The notes under the pieces: generated by a model
What the model saw: only the letters and a program-made list of their open reading frames with translations
What the model was told of the DNA's origin: nothing
The model's database searches: none
NCBI GenBank assembly: GCA_025349905.2
Contig: MU624663.1
Span: 1 to 33,649, forward strand
Direction: 5' to 3'
DNA length: 33,649 nt
From: Blastocladiella britannica
Taxonomy: Eukaryota > Blastocladiomycota > Blastocladiomycetes > Blastocladiales > Blastocladiaceae
Part shown: in pieces, positions 21,988 to 31,954 of the stretch
Position numbering within the stretch: the first letter of the stretch is position 1
Layout of the letters: the number at the start of each line of letters is the position of its first letter
Position numbers and translations under genes: made by a program

Positions 21988-23366
21988 ATGAAAGACGGCC
22001 TCCTCCGATTCCTGGCGGCCTGCACCCTCATGCTCGGTGACGAGCGTGGCAATCTTTGCCTACGGATCACTGCTATGCATGCCCCTCCCTGATGATACTC
22101 TGGGCCTCCGGCGACCGGCCGCCATCGGCTACGAAATGCTCATGTGGCTCCATATTACCGTCTTACTGGTCACCACGTTCCAGGTGCAGTACAGCGCATG
22201 TCTAAAGCACTGGGCCATCATATTTGCGTTTGCGTCCGTCATTTCCGTCATGATCCTGGAGTATAAGACGGGCGTGCCACCACCAAAGCGATCGTTTGAA
22301 TTCACGTTGCAAATTTACTGCATCATGCACTTGACGCCGATCCTGTGCAATATGGTCGGGCAGGCGCTGCAGACGAACTGGGGAGCTCAGAACGCAGTGG
22401 CAACTGTCACGATCGTGCGGGTGGTGATTAGTTCCACTATTGTGCTCTTTGAGGATCAGACGGAAAATATCTTTGGCCGGCCAACGCTGACGACGCTGAT
22501 CTTCTTGAAGGTATACTCTATATGCATTTTATGTATATGAAGCGATTTGACTGGGATATTGATCTTAGCTGGGCGAGGCGTACGCATCGCACTTGGCCAC
22601 TCTCAACTTTTCCACGAACCCGACCCTTGCACTCTCGTTTCTGATCATCAATCTGCTACTGGCATGTGCCAAGGATGCTGGGTTCTTTGACGATCTGCGC
22701 ATTTGGTGGTCGCCAGGCCGGTGTCTGCCATTATCCTCAAGCGCGACTCGTCACTTGATGCCGTCAACGGACAGCGACACCATGTCCGTCATGTCAAATG
22801 CAACAACCAAATCAGGGAGCGCACTGTTCCAACATCACTCGGGCCACACGCACAAACAACTGTCTGGGACTGCTGCACCGTCTTCTTCATCGTCACCAGC
22901 AGCAGTGCTCGAGGGACAACGATCGCTCGTCCCGACCCTGCGCAAGCTGCACGCCGATCTCGCCATTCAAATCACGCGCTCCGAACAAACTCTCGTATCG
23001 CGCGCCGTGGCGGTGGTGTGCGTTGCGCTGTGCTTTTGCCTGGCACAGTGGACCCGGGCCACAATGCCAATCGTGATGGTCTTGCACGACTCTCCGCTCT
23101 ACCCGAGTTTCTTGCTCCTCGGAAGCGCGCTCGAAATCGTCTGGGCACGCATGTTTGCGGTGCGCGTGCTGCGGTGGAAGATTCGGCGAATGCATAAGCT
23201 CTGGCGCAAGGTATCGAGCGTCACGACTCCGGCCGAGCTAGCTCAGCTGCCGCCGTTACAGCTGTGGCAGACCGATTTCCCATCCGACATGCCCGGACTG
23301 GCGCGCGCGTCGCTGATTGCCGCTGTATTCACCACCAGCGCCCAATTCGGACCCTGGAATGTATAG
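21988..23366 (+). CDS. Multispanning membrane protein, family unknown
   Basis: Two main coding blocks separated by intron 22511-22568 (58 nt, phase 0, FLK then LGEAY). The first block in frame 2 (22037-22510) has about five hydrophobic segments, e.g. IGYEMLMWLHITVLLVTTF and HWAIIFAFASVISVMI. The second (22569-23366) has two or three more, a Ser/Thr-rich cytosolic-type loop and a C-terminus ending FGPWNV. The start is unresolved: the ATG at 21988 opens frame 1 with MKDGLLRFLAACTLML, which would continue naturally into the frame-2 block only with a frame change near 22036. The first in-frame ATG of frame 2 (MPLPDD, near 22080) may be the start instead. Not recognised. Converges on the P450 gene with 27 bp between stops. 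Confidence 0.6.
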
Positions 23367-23393
23367 GATATATCTATTGATGGCACTTTTATT

Positions 23394-26300
23394 TCAGCCC
23401 CACACGTCCTCGAGGTACCGGCCCTCGGCCTGCAGACCCTGCACGTACGCGTCGCCATCGACGCCCAGCTTTTCGTGAGCCATCTGCGCCACGGCCTTGA
23501 ACACGTCGCGCGCCAGGCCCTTGGCCGATCCGCAAACGTAAATGCGGCCACCTCTTGACAGCAAGTCCATGACCAGGTCGGCCTCGTGGGCGATCGCATG
23601 CTGCACGTACTTGATCCCCGTCTCTGAAGACGACGATGGGTGGTGCCGCGAGTACGCCACGTGCACCGTGGTCAGCACTCTGCGCGCAACATAGTCGCGC
23701 ATCTCGGCCGCGTACACGTGGTCGTGGCCCGGGTGGCGGCACCCGTAGAACATGTGCGCCTCAGCAGCACCGGACGCGGCCGTCAACCCACGCGCATCGC
23801 GCTCCTGCAGGAACCCAAGGAACGGCGAAATGCCAGTCCCGGCGGAAATCATGATGATGGGCACGGTCGCGGACTCGGGTAAATGGAACGCAGTGTGGTT
23901 GGCGCAAACTTTCACTTGGACCGTGTCGCCGACGGCCGCGCGAGCAAGGAACGTGGCGGCAAGACCCAGCGGGGCAGTGCCGCCAACACACAGCGACACG
24001 CGGCCCGGGTATTTGTTGGCACTGGACGCAATCGAGTACCGGCGAGGAAGCATGGCCGATGCCAGCAGCAGAATGTCGTCGACGGTCAGGCCGGGCGTCG
24101 CGAGCATCGCGGCGAGCGCGGTCGGGTGTGTGCGCTGCACGGCCTTGAGCGGTGTCGTACCTGCCGGGTCAGCCTGCATGACTTCCGGCAGCGCCGCATC
24201 ACCGCTCTGCTGCGCATACTGAATTGCCAGCGCGCGCGGCACGGGACCCGCCAAATCGACAAAGCGCGCGAGCAAGTTCTGTACCTTGACTGCCGCTACT
24301 GGCACTGCATCATCGGTGGATTGCTGTGGCAATGATGTCGTCGACGATAATAACAGGGCCAGCGGCGACTTTGGGTGAAGCGATGTGCGGTTGGCCACGC
24401 TGAAAACCTGTAGCACTTGGTCCAAGCCGACCCCGAGGTGGTTTGCGAGTGCGCGCACGTGCTCGGGATCATTTTCGGGCCATAGCTCCAGATGATCGCC
24501 CTCTTGGTAGGCCACATCCAGTGTCAGCTCAATGTGCCGAGTCGAGCGGCCGCGCATCCACTCCTCCGTCGTTGGGTCGGACGGAAGCTGCAGCAGTTCG
24601 CGGTTGACGGCGATGGCTGCTGTGGCGGACGGTCCCGGTCGGGGCTCTACAGTACTGCCATTATTAGTACCAGGTGCGACAACTTGGACATGAACGCTCG
24701 GCTCGTCCGATGGGTCGGGGCGTTGCAGCATCGGGTGCATGTTGTCGCCATTCTTGTCGTCGTCCACCTGCGTGTGGCGACCAACCGAAATCAGGCCAAA
24801 TTGCGCCTGGAGCGCCACCCACATTTTCGCGTGCCAGAGCGTGAAATCGGCGTCAATGTCGCAGTCCGCGTCGCCCTGTCCAGGGGCCAACAGTCGCGCG
24901 GCCCCCAGGTCGCCGAGGTACTGGTCCACTTCAGTGGGGAACTTGCCAAACGTCCGCCACTGCTTGTTGCCACACCCAAACACAGCAAAAGGAAGGCCGG
25001 TCAGTCCAGTGGTGGAGGCGGACGGCTGAGCCTTGAACCACCGAGCCGCCTCGCGCGCATTGTCGGGCGGCATGCCATTGTACGTGGACGTGATGATAAT
25101 CAGTGCCGAGCTTTCAGCGGGACCACAGCCGTTTCCTTCGCCAACGGTGGCGACCCACTCGTCGAGCGACATGGAGTGCACGTTGGCAATGTGAAACCGC
25201 TTGGCAATGCTGACTACCTGGAGCGCAAATTCCTGCGACGTGCCCATATTGGAGCCCCACACGACCGTCAGGGTCTGCAGAGACAGGTCCTTGGTTTCAG
25301 CACCACCCAATGCCGCTCCAGCGGCCAGAAGCTCGGTGCTGATGGTGTTCTCGGTGGTTCTGGCCATCGCATACTGAGCAATGTCGTGCTGGTGAGGAGA
25401 TGCAGCGAGGTGGCGCGCATGGAAACTAATGTGCAGGTCTCTTGGCCGCGTCGTCAGCGACTGGGGGTCGTACGGAGCAGGGACCGGGCCATCGTAACCA
25501 AAAGTGAACCTGCGAATCAAAGTCGCAATCCCAATCTTGGCCTCCTGCAGCGCAAACGCGGCGCCAATGCACGACCGCTCGCCAAACGAGAAAGGCAGCC
25601 ACGCAAACGGGTGACGCTTGGCTTCGTTTTCCTTGGTGAAGTGGTCCGGGCTGTAAACATCGGCGTTGGGTCCCCACTGCTTGCGCGACCGGTGCAGTCC
25701 GATCGTATCAACAAAGAGCCCTTCACCTTGCTGCACCGAAACGCCCTTGAGTACCGTGGACGTTTTGCACATCTTGCCAAGGATCGGGACCGGCGGGTAC
25801 AGTCGCAACGTCTCCTTGAGGACCTGCGTAATGTACGTCAGCTGGCCGACCTGCTGGAACGTAATGGGTATCGACGGGTCACTGCCGCACACGCGGACTG
25901 CCTCTTCCAGCACGCGCGCCTCCACCATCGGGTTTTGCGTCAGTTGGTAGATGGTCCACGAGAGCAGCGTGGCCGTGGTTTCGTGACCGGCTACATGATG
26001 AAATATATGAGTTGTGAATCAATATCGCGTATGCAACTCATGTCACGTACCGATGAGGAACGTCAGCACCTGGTCGCGGATATTCTCCGTATCCAGAGGC
26101 TGCCCCGACCCTTCGGTTGGCACCGTCAGCATGAACGACAACAGATCCCGCTTGGACGCCACCTGCTCAGCACCCAGTGCACGCCGCTCCGTGATGACTG
26201 TCTCCACCGTGCTGCGCAAGAGGTGCAGCGCCGCAGTGTAGTTTGCATTCGTTGTAGTTGGCAGCATCTTGCGCAGGCGGGTGCTGGCGGAGCGCGCCTT

Positions 26301-27446
26301 GATTTCGTTCAGGGCCAGCGACATGGCGGTCACGAACGGGTGGATCGGCGAGTCCGGGCTTTCGAGCATGTGCTATTCATATATATGGTTTTCGCACGAG
26401 TCAGATACTTGCTCAAAAAAAAAAAACACCATTGTACTGTATACGCACAAACGGGTACCCAAAGCCGCAAACGCCAATGGTTTCCAGCGTAAAGCGTGTC
26501 ATCCAGTCGGTGCATGCGATGGGTGAGCCTTCCATTTGGCCAAGGACATTGCAAAGCTGGATGGCAGCACTCGACATGTCCCCCGTGTACAGTTTCATGG
26601 CACCAGCGCTGAAAGTCGGCGTCAGCACCTTGTTTGCCGGCCGCCATTTGGGATCATCCTTTTTTTTTTCTTCAAAAGTCAGCGAGTTGGATCCAAAACT
26701 TGAATACTGGAAGCGCGTACAGTGTTACTCGTAAACAATCCCCGCCCACCAACGTCCTGGAGCTCGAGCAGGACGCCAAACATTTGCTTAGTGAAGAACG
26801 GCGATTCAAACACCACTTGTTGAGCAATATCGGCGTCGCAAGTAATGTGGACTGACTGGTTGAAGATATTGATCTTGTACATTTCCCCGTGTGTGTCGCG
26901 ATAGCGCTTGAATGTGGCAAAGCTGTTACACTTTTTGAGAGTGGGTTTGATTTCATGGTAACCAAAATGTTATGCATACCTGTCTGGAATGAGCTGGAGC
27001 ACATTGCCAAAGATGGGGACTCCGGGAGGGACAGGTTCAATCACCAGGAGCGCTTCCTGTGGCACGACACTTAGTGTGGTAAACTGTGCCAGTTGCGCGA
27101 CCTGCAAGTCGGACACCACGCTTCCCGACTCGGTCGTCAAATGGAATGGCGCTGAATTACATATATTATAAGTATATTTTCAATATTTCAAATATTGCAA
27201 GGCACCATTCGGATCCAGTCTGAAAAGTTGAGTAATTTGGGAGCGGATCTCGGGCTCTGTGGCGCCCGGGGAAACCAACAGCAGCGCAGTCTGCGCACGA
27301 GCATCGCGGACAGTCAGTGTAATGCTGCAGCCCACTGGAGCAGGTGAGCCGGGATTCGCAGTTGGCGTGACCGAGGCGGCTCGGATCCGCGTTGCGATCC
27401 CCGTTGCAATCGATCCAACACTGGATAAGAGGCCACTGAGGGCCAT
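23394..27446 (-). CDS. Self-sufficient P450-reductase fusion (CYP505/BM3-like) with extra N-terminal domain
   Basis: CYP505-type enzymes hydroxylate fatty acids near the omega end using NADPH through a fused reductase. Six exons; introns 27152-27205, 26923-26979, 26659-26720, 26373-26448 and 25991-26050; 3744 nt, 1247 aa, about 150-200 longer than the usual 1050-1080. P450 part: PVPPGVPIFGNVLQLIPD, I-helix FLIAGHETTATLLS (across an intron), KETLRLYPP (ExxR) and heme loop PFSFGERSCIGAAFA with Cys about 523. The FMN domain starts near 620 (VVWGSNMGTSQEFA, TSTYNGMPPDNA). The FAD domain has PRRYSIASS; the NADPH domain has SAGTGISPFLGFLQER and ends YLEDVWG. Residues 1-115, before the P450 core, are atypical (see findings). 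The position corresponding to the usual FGNGxRxCIG Asn is Phe. Confidence 0.93.
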
Positions 27447-27521
27447 TGTTGGTTGGTTGAAAGGAATGGGACGATGACAGAGGCAATATATAAAATACAC
27501 AAAAGGGAACTTTGCCCTTTT

Positions 27522-28217
27522 TCACTTTTGCTCAAGCTCCACCAAAACGCCGCCGCAATCCTTGGGGTGCAGGAACACCACGGGCTTGCCATGTGCGCCA
27601 ATTTTGGGCTTCTTGTCGAGCGAACGGACGCCCTTGGCGGTCACGTCCAAAAGCGCGGCCTCGATATCGTCAACCTCAATGCAGACATGCTATTTTTCGT
27701 TGTTAATTTACAGCATTCAAGTAAAAATCAAGGCATGCATACGTGAATGCCACCCTCCTTGTTCTTTTCGAGGAACTTGGCAATGGGCGACTTGTCGCCG
27801 TACGGGTGCAAGAGCTCGATCTTGGTGTTACCCAGGTGCACAAAGACGGTGTAGACGCCGTGGTCAGGAAGCGCAACCTTCTCCGAGACGGACTGGGCGC
27901 GCAAGATGTTCTTGTAGAACGCGGCCGACTTTTCCATGTCGGGTACGGCAATGGCAACGTGGTTCAGCACGCCAAGGGACCACACCGGGTGGTCATTCGG
28001 GGGAAGGCCAGACTGGCCAGCGGGGGCCGAGTTGCGGCGGGGCATGGATGCCGAGAGCGAGACGGGGCGCGAGAGCGAGAGCTTGATAAGGTTTTTGTCA
28101 GTAATTGGGTGGCTCAATTTAGATTTGCAGTCGGAGGACAGGACGTACGCGGCGGACAGCGCGGGCAGCCGATGCGGGCGCGCCGGTGACGATGGACTTG
28201 AAGCTGTGCGAGAACAT
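27522..28217 (-). CDS. MCEE: Methylmalonyl-CoA epimerase, mitochondrial
   Basis: Interconverts the two methylmalonyl-CoA epimers in B12-dependent propionate breakdown. Three exons; introns 28082-28148 and 27690-27742; 576 nt, 191 aa. The N-terminus MFSHSFKSIVTGAPASAARAVRR is a clear mitochondrial presequence, joined to LSLSRPVSLSASMPRRN. The VOC-fold core reads LGVLNHVAIAVPDMEKSAAFYKN (metal-ligand His), VFVHLGNTKIELLHPYG, GGIHHVCIEVDDIEAAL (second His, formed at the splice) and KDCGGVLVELEQK (Glu). Length and motifs match the family. Lactoylglutathione lyase is a less likely alternative because of the IHHVCIEVDDI and HPKDCGGVLVELEQ motifs. Confidence 0.92.
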
Positions 28218-28621
28218 GGCAGGATTTTGTGCTATGGGTTGGCCGTTGCAAAGAGAATGCTTCACCTCCCTTGGTCGCGCAGCACCAGCAGCTTGGCCGC
28301 ATGGGTTGCTGCTGAGCTGCTGCGCGGTGCACTTTAAAAAATCCGATTCATTCACCTTCCGTTTTGAGCTTTTTGAACGAGAGCTCCATTGTCTACATGT
28401 CCGAGGTCCTCGTCTTCAATAAGATCGAGTAATGTCATGGCACGATTCGTCCCGAGAGAAAACTGCTCACGAAGAAATGGAAGGAAGCGAATAATCCTCC
28501 CCAAACCTCCGCGCCTGCACCGCCTGTCCGAGCCGTTGCCGTATTCGCGGTCGGGTACAAGTATTGCGCGCTTCTCTCTCCCACCCTCCACTATTCGTTC
28601 CTGCCATTTTACATTAAGCCA
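28218..28621. promoter_or_regulatory. Divergent intergenic region, MCEE and carbonic anhydrase
   Basis: 404 bp between two start codons. The carbonic anhydrase frame is open back to 28389 but that part has no presequence or family character. A C/T-rich stretch lies at about 28560-28620. No gene or clear motif was recognised. Confidence 0.4.
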
Positions 28622-29950
28622 ATGCGCTTCTCGATTCTCCGGTACAATATTCCCAATCCCCTTGCATTACGTCCCCCTGACCTTAAAATTCACCCTACCA
28701 AATACTAATTCTAGCACCCAAACGCGTCTCGCGCTCATTTCGTCCGTCACAGCCGCTGCTCCTATTCGCCAGCTCTCAACCTCGCTGCTAATGTCTTCCA
28801 CCTCCCCAACCCGTGTGCGCTCGGCTTCGGCCGTGACGTCGTCCGACCGCCGCGCAATTCACCAGCACCAGCAGCAACGTGCCTCGCTCCAGGAGGATAC
28901 CCACGAGCACACCGAGACGTGTGGATGCGCGGATCACTTGCCTACCTCGGGTATCGGGTCGCCGACGCGTTCCATTCTGATCCCGAACGGATCGTCGCGG
29001 ACCACGCAGGCAACATCCACTGGGAACAGCCCCATGTCCCTCACGCCGCACGGGCTCGTGTCGCGCCTCATGTCCACGGTGCCGTCCACGTTCGGCACGC
29101 TCGATGGCCTGCTGTCGGCCAACCGCAAGTGGGCCGATAACATGAAGCGCGGCGACGAAGAGTACTTTTCCAAGCTGGCGAACCAGCAGACGCCGCAATT
29201 GCTGTGGATCGGATGGTATGTGTGGATTTGCATTTTTCCTTCTTTTTTTCTATTCTGGGCAACTAATTCGATCTCCTTATTTTAGCTCGGATTCCCGCGT
29301 CCCTGCTAACCAGATCGTCAATCTGGCTCCCGGTGAAGTCTTTGTGCACCGCAACGTATTTATTACTCTTAACGCGTTTTTGAATCACTTGGCAAACTAA
29401 CGAAAAAAATACTGAACAGATTGCCAATGTCGTCAACCACAATGACCTTAACGTCCTCTCGGTGCTTCAATACGCTGTGGAGATCCTCAAAGTCAAGCAC
29501 GTCATTGTGACGGGCCACTATGGCTGTGGTGGTGTTGCGGCATCCCTCCAGAACCAGCAATTTGGGCTGATTGACAACTGGCTCCGCACCATCAAGGACA
29601 TTTACCAGGCAAACGAAGCCAAGGTGGAGGCACTGCCCGATCAGAAGGCAAAGGTCGACTTGATGTGTGAGCTCAGTATGTTTACTGACTTTTTCTCACT
29701 CTTCTTCTGAACTGATCCAATCCAAAAAAAAAAAAAAAAAAACGCAGACGTGGCAAACTCAGTCCGGAACGTGGTGCACACGTCCATTGTGCAGAATGCA
29801 TGGGCGCGCGGCCAGGAACTCTCGATTCATGGCTGGTGTTACCGATTGGACGATGGCATTATTCGCGACCTCAACATTCGCATCAGCGGCCCGTCACAAC
29901 TACACCGCATTTACGATGTCATTTCGGATAAGGTTGCTGCCAACAGTTGA
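28622..29950 (+). CDS. Beta-class carbonic anhydrase, probably mitochondrial
   Basis: Hydrates CO2 to bicarbonate. Five exons; introns 28642-28714 (branch site TACTAAT), 29216-29285, 29356-29419 and 29676-29747; 1050 nt, 349 aa. The first 20-nt exon gives MRFSILR; with TRLALISSVTAAAPIRQLSTSLL it forms a mitochondrial-type presequence. A Ser/Thr-rich stretch of about 100 residues precedes the enzyme. Catalytic motifs: CSDSR (Cys174, Asp176, Arg178, rebuilt by splicing) and GHYGCGG (His230, Cys233), the zinc ligands, plus NLAPGEVFVHRNIANVV. The C-terminus WCYRLDDGIIRDLNI is typical. An internal ATG at 28791 could make a cytosolic form. A 19-A run lies just before the last acceptor. Confidence 0.92.
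29724..29742 (+). repeat. 19-nt A homopolymer before a splice acceptor
   Basis: Lies immediately upstream of CGCAG, the acceptor of the last carbonic anhydrase intron, where most introns have pyrimidines. Confidence 0.9.
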
Positions 29951-30036
29951 TGATGACTTGTTTTTTGTTTGTTTGGAAATGGATTTGTTATTGTAAAGCT
30001 TGATCACACTCTTTCCCATCAATAATTTTCATAAAA

Positions 30037-31678
30037 ATGCGCAACTTTGCCGTCCTGCATCGCACCGGGAAAATCCTTTACTCGCGCAATTGTACGAGCC
30101 ACCTGGCCGAACTTTCAATTGGGAATGGTCACTGATTCTTGGTAATTTTTACAGTCCAGGGCGATCCGCTTGAGCGCAAGTACTTTCGAGCATTTTATAA
30201 TTTGGTTCTTGGTTGACATGTATCTGATTTTGAGCCTGCCTGGTCGTGGTACAGCATTGTCATTGGATTCGCCTCATCATTGCCCAACTTGACGAGGTCG
30301 CTCCTTCATGAGGATGTGCAGCAAGTCGTTGGGCAGCACTCTTATGTTGTCCTCAAGTCCTCCGGCAATGTCTGTCAGCTTTTTTTTGCGTCAATTTTGG
30401 CAAAGTGTAATGCTGACCGACGATCTTTGCAGTATCTCTTTCTTGCCCATGTCAATCGAACAGTGCCGTCGTTTGTAGCCCAAAATCTACTCTCGGAGCT
30501 CATTCACTCGTTGCAAGTACGTATCCATATATAACGCAATACCGGAAAACTCTCACAAAAAAACGACATGTCCAGCTGATCTATGGTCACCCAGACACTT
30601 GGACAAGCGACTGCATTGATTTCGACGGTGCCCAAGATCTCTTGGAGCTCATGTGCACCAAAGGCATGAGTGATCCATGCGTGGCACTCCGTGGCATGCA
30701 TAAGGCAGGTTTGCTTTTCCATTACGTCACATCAACATTCTTTTGACTGATAGATTTGTCTGCGCAGATTCCAATCAAATCGGAATCCCGCGTCCGCCTC
30801 GACAAGCTGCTCGTGTACCTCGAGTCGATCCAGGGGATTTGCAACAATGCGTCCATGCTGCTGGTTGGGGACATGGTGATCCTGTCGCGATTTGAGCTCG
30901 AGCCGTCCCGGCAGGTACGTCATTTTCTCTCAAATCCATGAGGAGAACATGAGCGCTGACAACATGGTAAATTCAGATGCTCTACCTCCACAAGGCGCGC
31001 CCGCTGCGGCACATGACGTCGTGCTTCACGCCCGTGTTTATGAACGCATCGTGGTTCGGGCTCATTCGGCTCCAGTTGGGCGCATACACGCTGCTGGTGC
31101 TGTGTCACATGGAGCGCACGGGAGCTGCGGCCACCAGCGCAGCCACCCCAGTCCTGGGCTCGAGTGTACCGACAGGTGCCGGCGGTGGAGCCGGTGGCAG
31201 CGGTAATAGCGGGGGCGACACGGTGCGCAGTGCGGGCGCCACCACGACCCCGCTGTCGGTGCTGCTCGCCAAGCTGGGTGAGTTTGCAGCCGTCTTCCAG
31301 TACGCGCGGCTCGAACTTCCGCAGGAAGAGAAGCCGGCGCTGCTGCGGCAGTACGCCAAGCGCGAGACGCTGCTGTTCTTGCACCTGCACACCAAGACCG
31401 GCGCCGTCACGTTCCCGCAGCCGCGGCCGTTGCCGGAAGTGCAGGCGCGCGAGCTGCATGCGGTGTTTTGGGCGCTGGTGGGCGACGCCAAGAACCAGTT
31501 CTCGCGGAACCCGGGCACGCGCGAGGTCGGGGGAACGCGCGAGGCGTACCGATTCTTTGCGCGGTGCGATCCGGACCAGGAACTGTATGTGCTGTTTGCG
31601 GCCGACGCGGTCGGGCTCGAGCACGTCGGGTCGCATGTGTCCGAGATTCTGTTGAACTTGCAGCGGTTCTCCCAATGA
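30037..31678 (+). CDS. Fuzzy-like (FUZ) longin-repeat protein
   Basis: FUZ with INTU and WDPCP forms the CPLANE complex, which recruits intraflagellar transport proteins to basal bodies. Seven exons; introns 30092-30154, 30180-30254, 30370-30432, 30517-30575, one at 30705-30767 or 30709-30753, and 30915-30976; 418 or 424 aa, equal to human FUZ (418). Segments parallel human FUZ in order: KILYSRNFQGDPLERNIVIG, then YVVLKSSGNYLFLAHVN, LLSELIHSLQLIYG, SMLLVGDMVILSRFE, MLYLHKARPLRHMTSC with LGAYTLLVLC, and ETLLFLHLHTKTGAVTF with AYRFFARCDPDQELYVLFA near the end. Similarity is by pattern, not identity, so another MON1/CCZ1/HPS-type longin-repeat protein is possible. A Gly/Ala/Ser insert lies at about 31120-31250. 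Confidence 0.6.
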
Positions 31679-31954
31679 AACTTTCCCAATGAATACACGC
31701 TAATGTTAAAAAAAAATTGCGAGGAGTGCGCCAACTCCCTTCCGAGAAACTAGCGACGAGCGATCTCCGACAAGTCCGACCTGTCTGCCCTGCCTTGCCC
31801 TGCCGTACACACCCAAAGCATACATATACACCTTACCATCGTATCTGCTGCCGGCCTTGAGTTTTAGCTTCTTTCTCTCTCTCCTTCGCGCTCGTAAATA
31901 CTACCGCCCAAATCAAACCAAAAAACCAAAAAAGAGAAGAAGAAGAGAAGAGAA
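31679..31954 (+). promoter_or_regulatory. Upstream region of the SDS3-like gene
   Basis: 276 bp between the FUZ-like stop and the next ATG. It has an A run at about 31706-31715, pyrimidine-rich sequence at 31865-31890 and a purine-rich leader of AG and A repeats (31918-31954) directly before the ATG. No gene was recognised. Confidence 0.35.

Noticed and set aside
23367..23393. Regulatory element between convergent stops
   Set aside because: Only 27 bp; enough for 3' ends but nothing recognisable.
24492..26492. 666-codon open frame on the plus strand opposite the P450 fusion
   Set aside because: Arg-rich antisense shadow that runs through P450 introns; no domain recognised.
23394..28217. A metabolic gene cluster from Dap1, P450 fusion and epimerase
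   Set aside because: The genes are mixed with unrelated housekeeping genes on both strands and there is no biosynthetic core enzyme.
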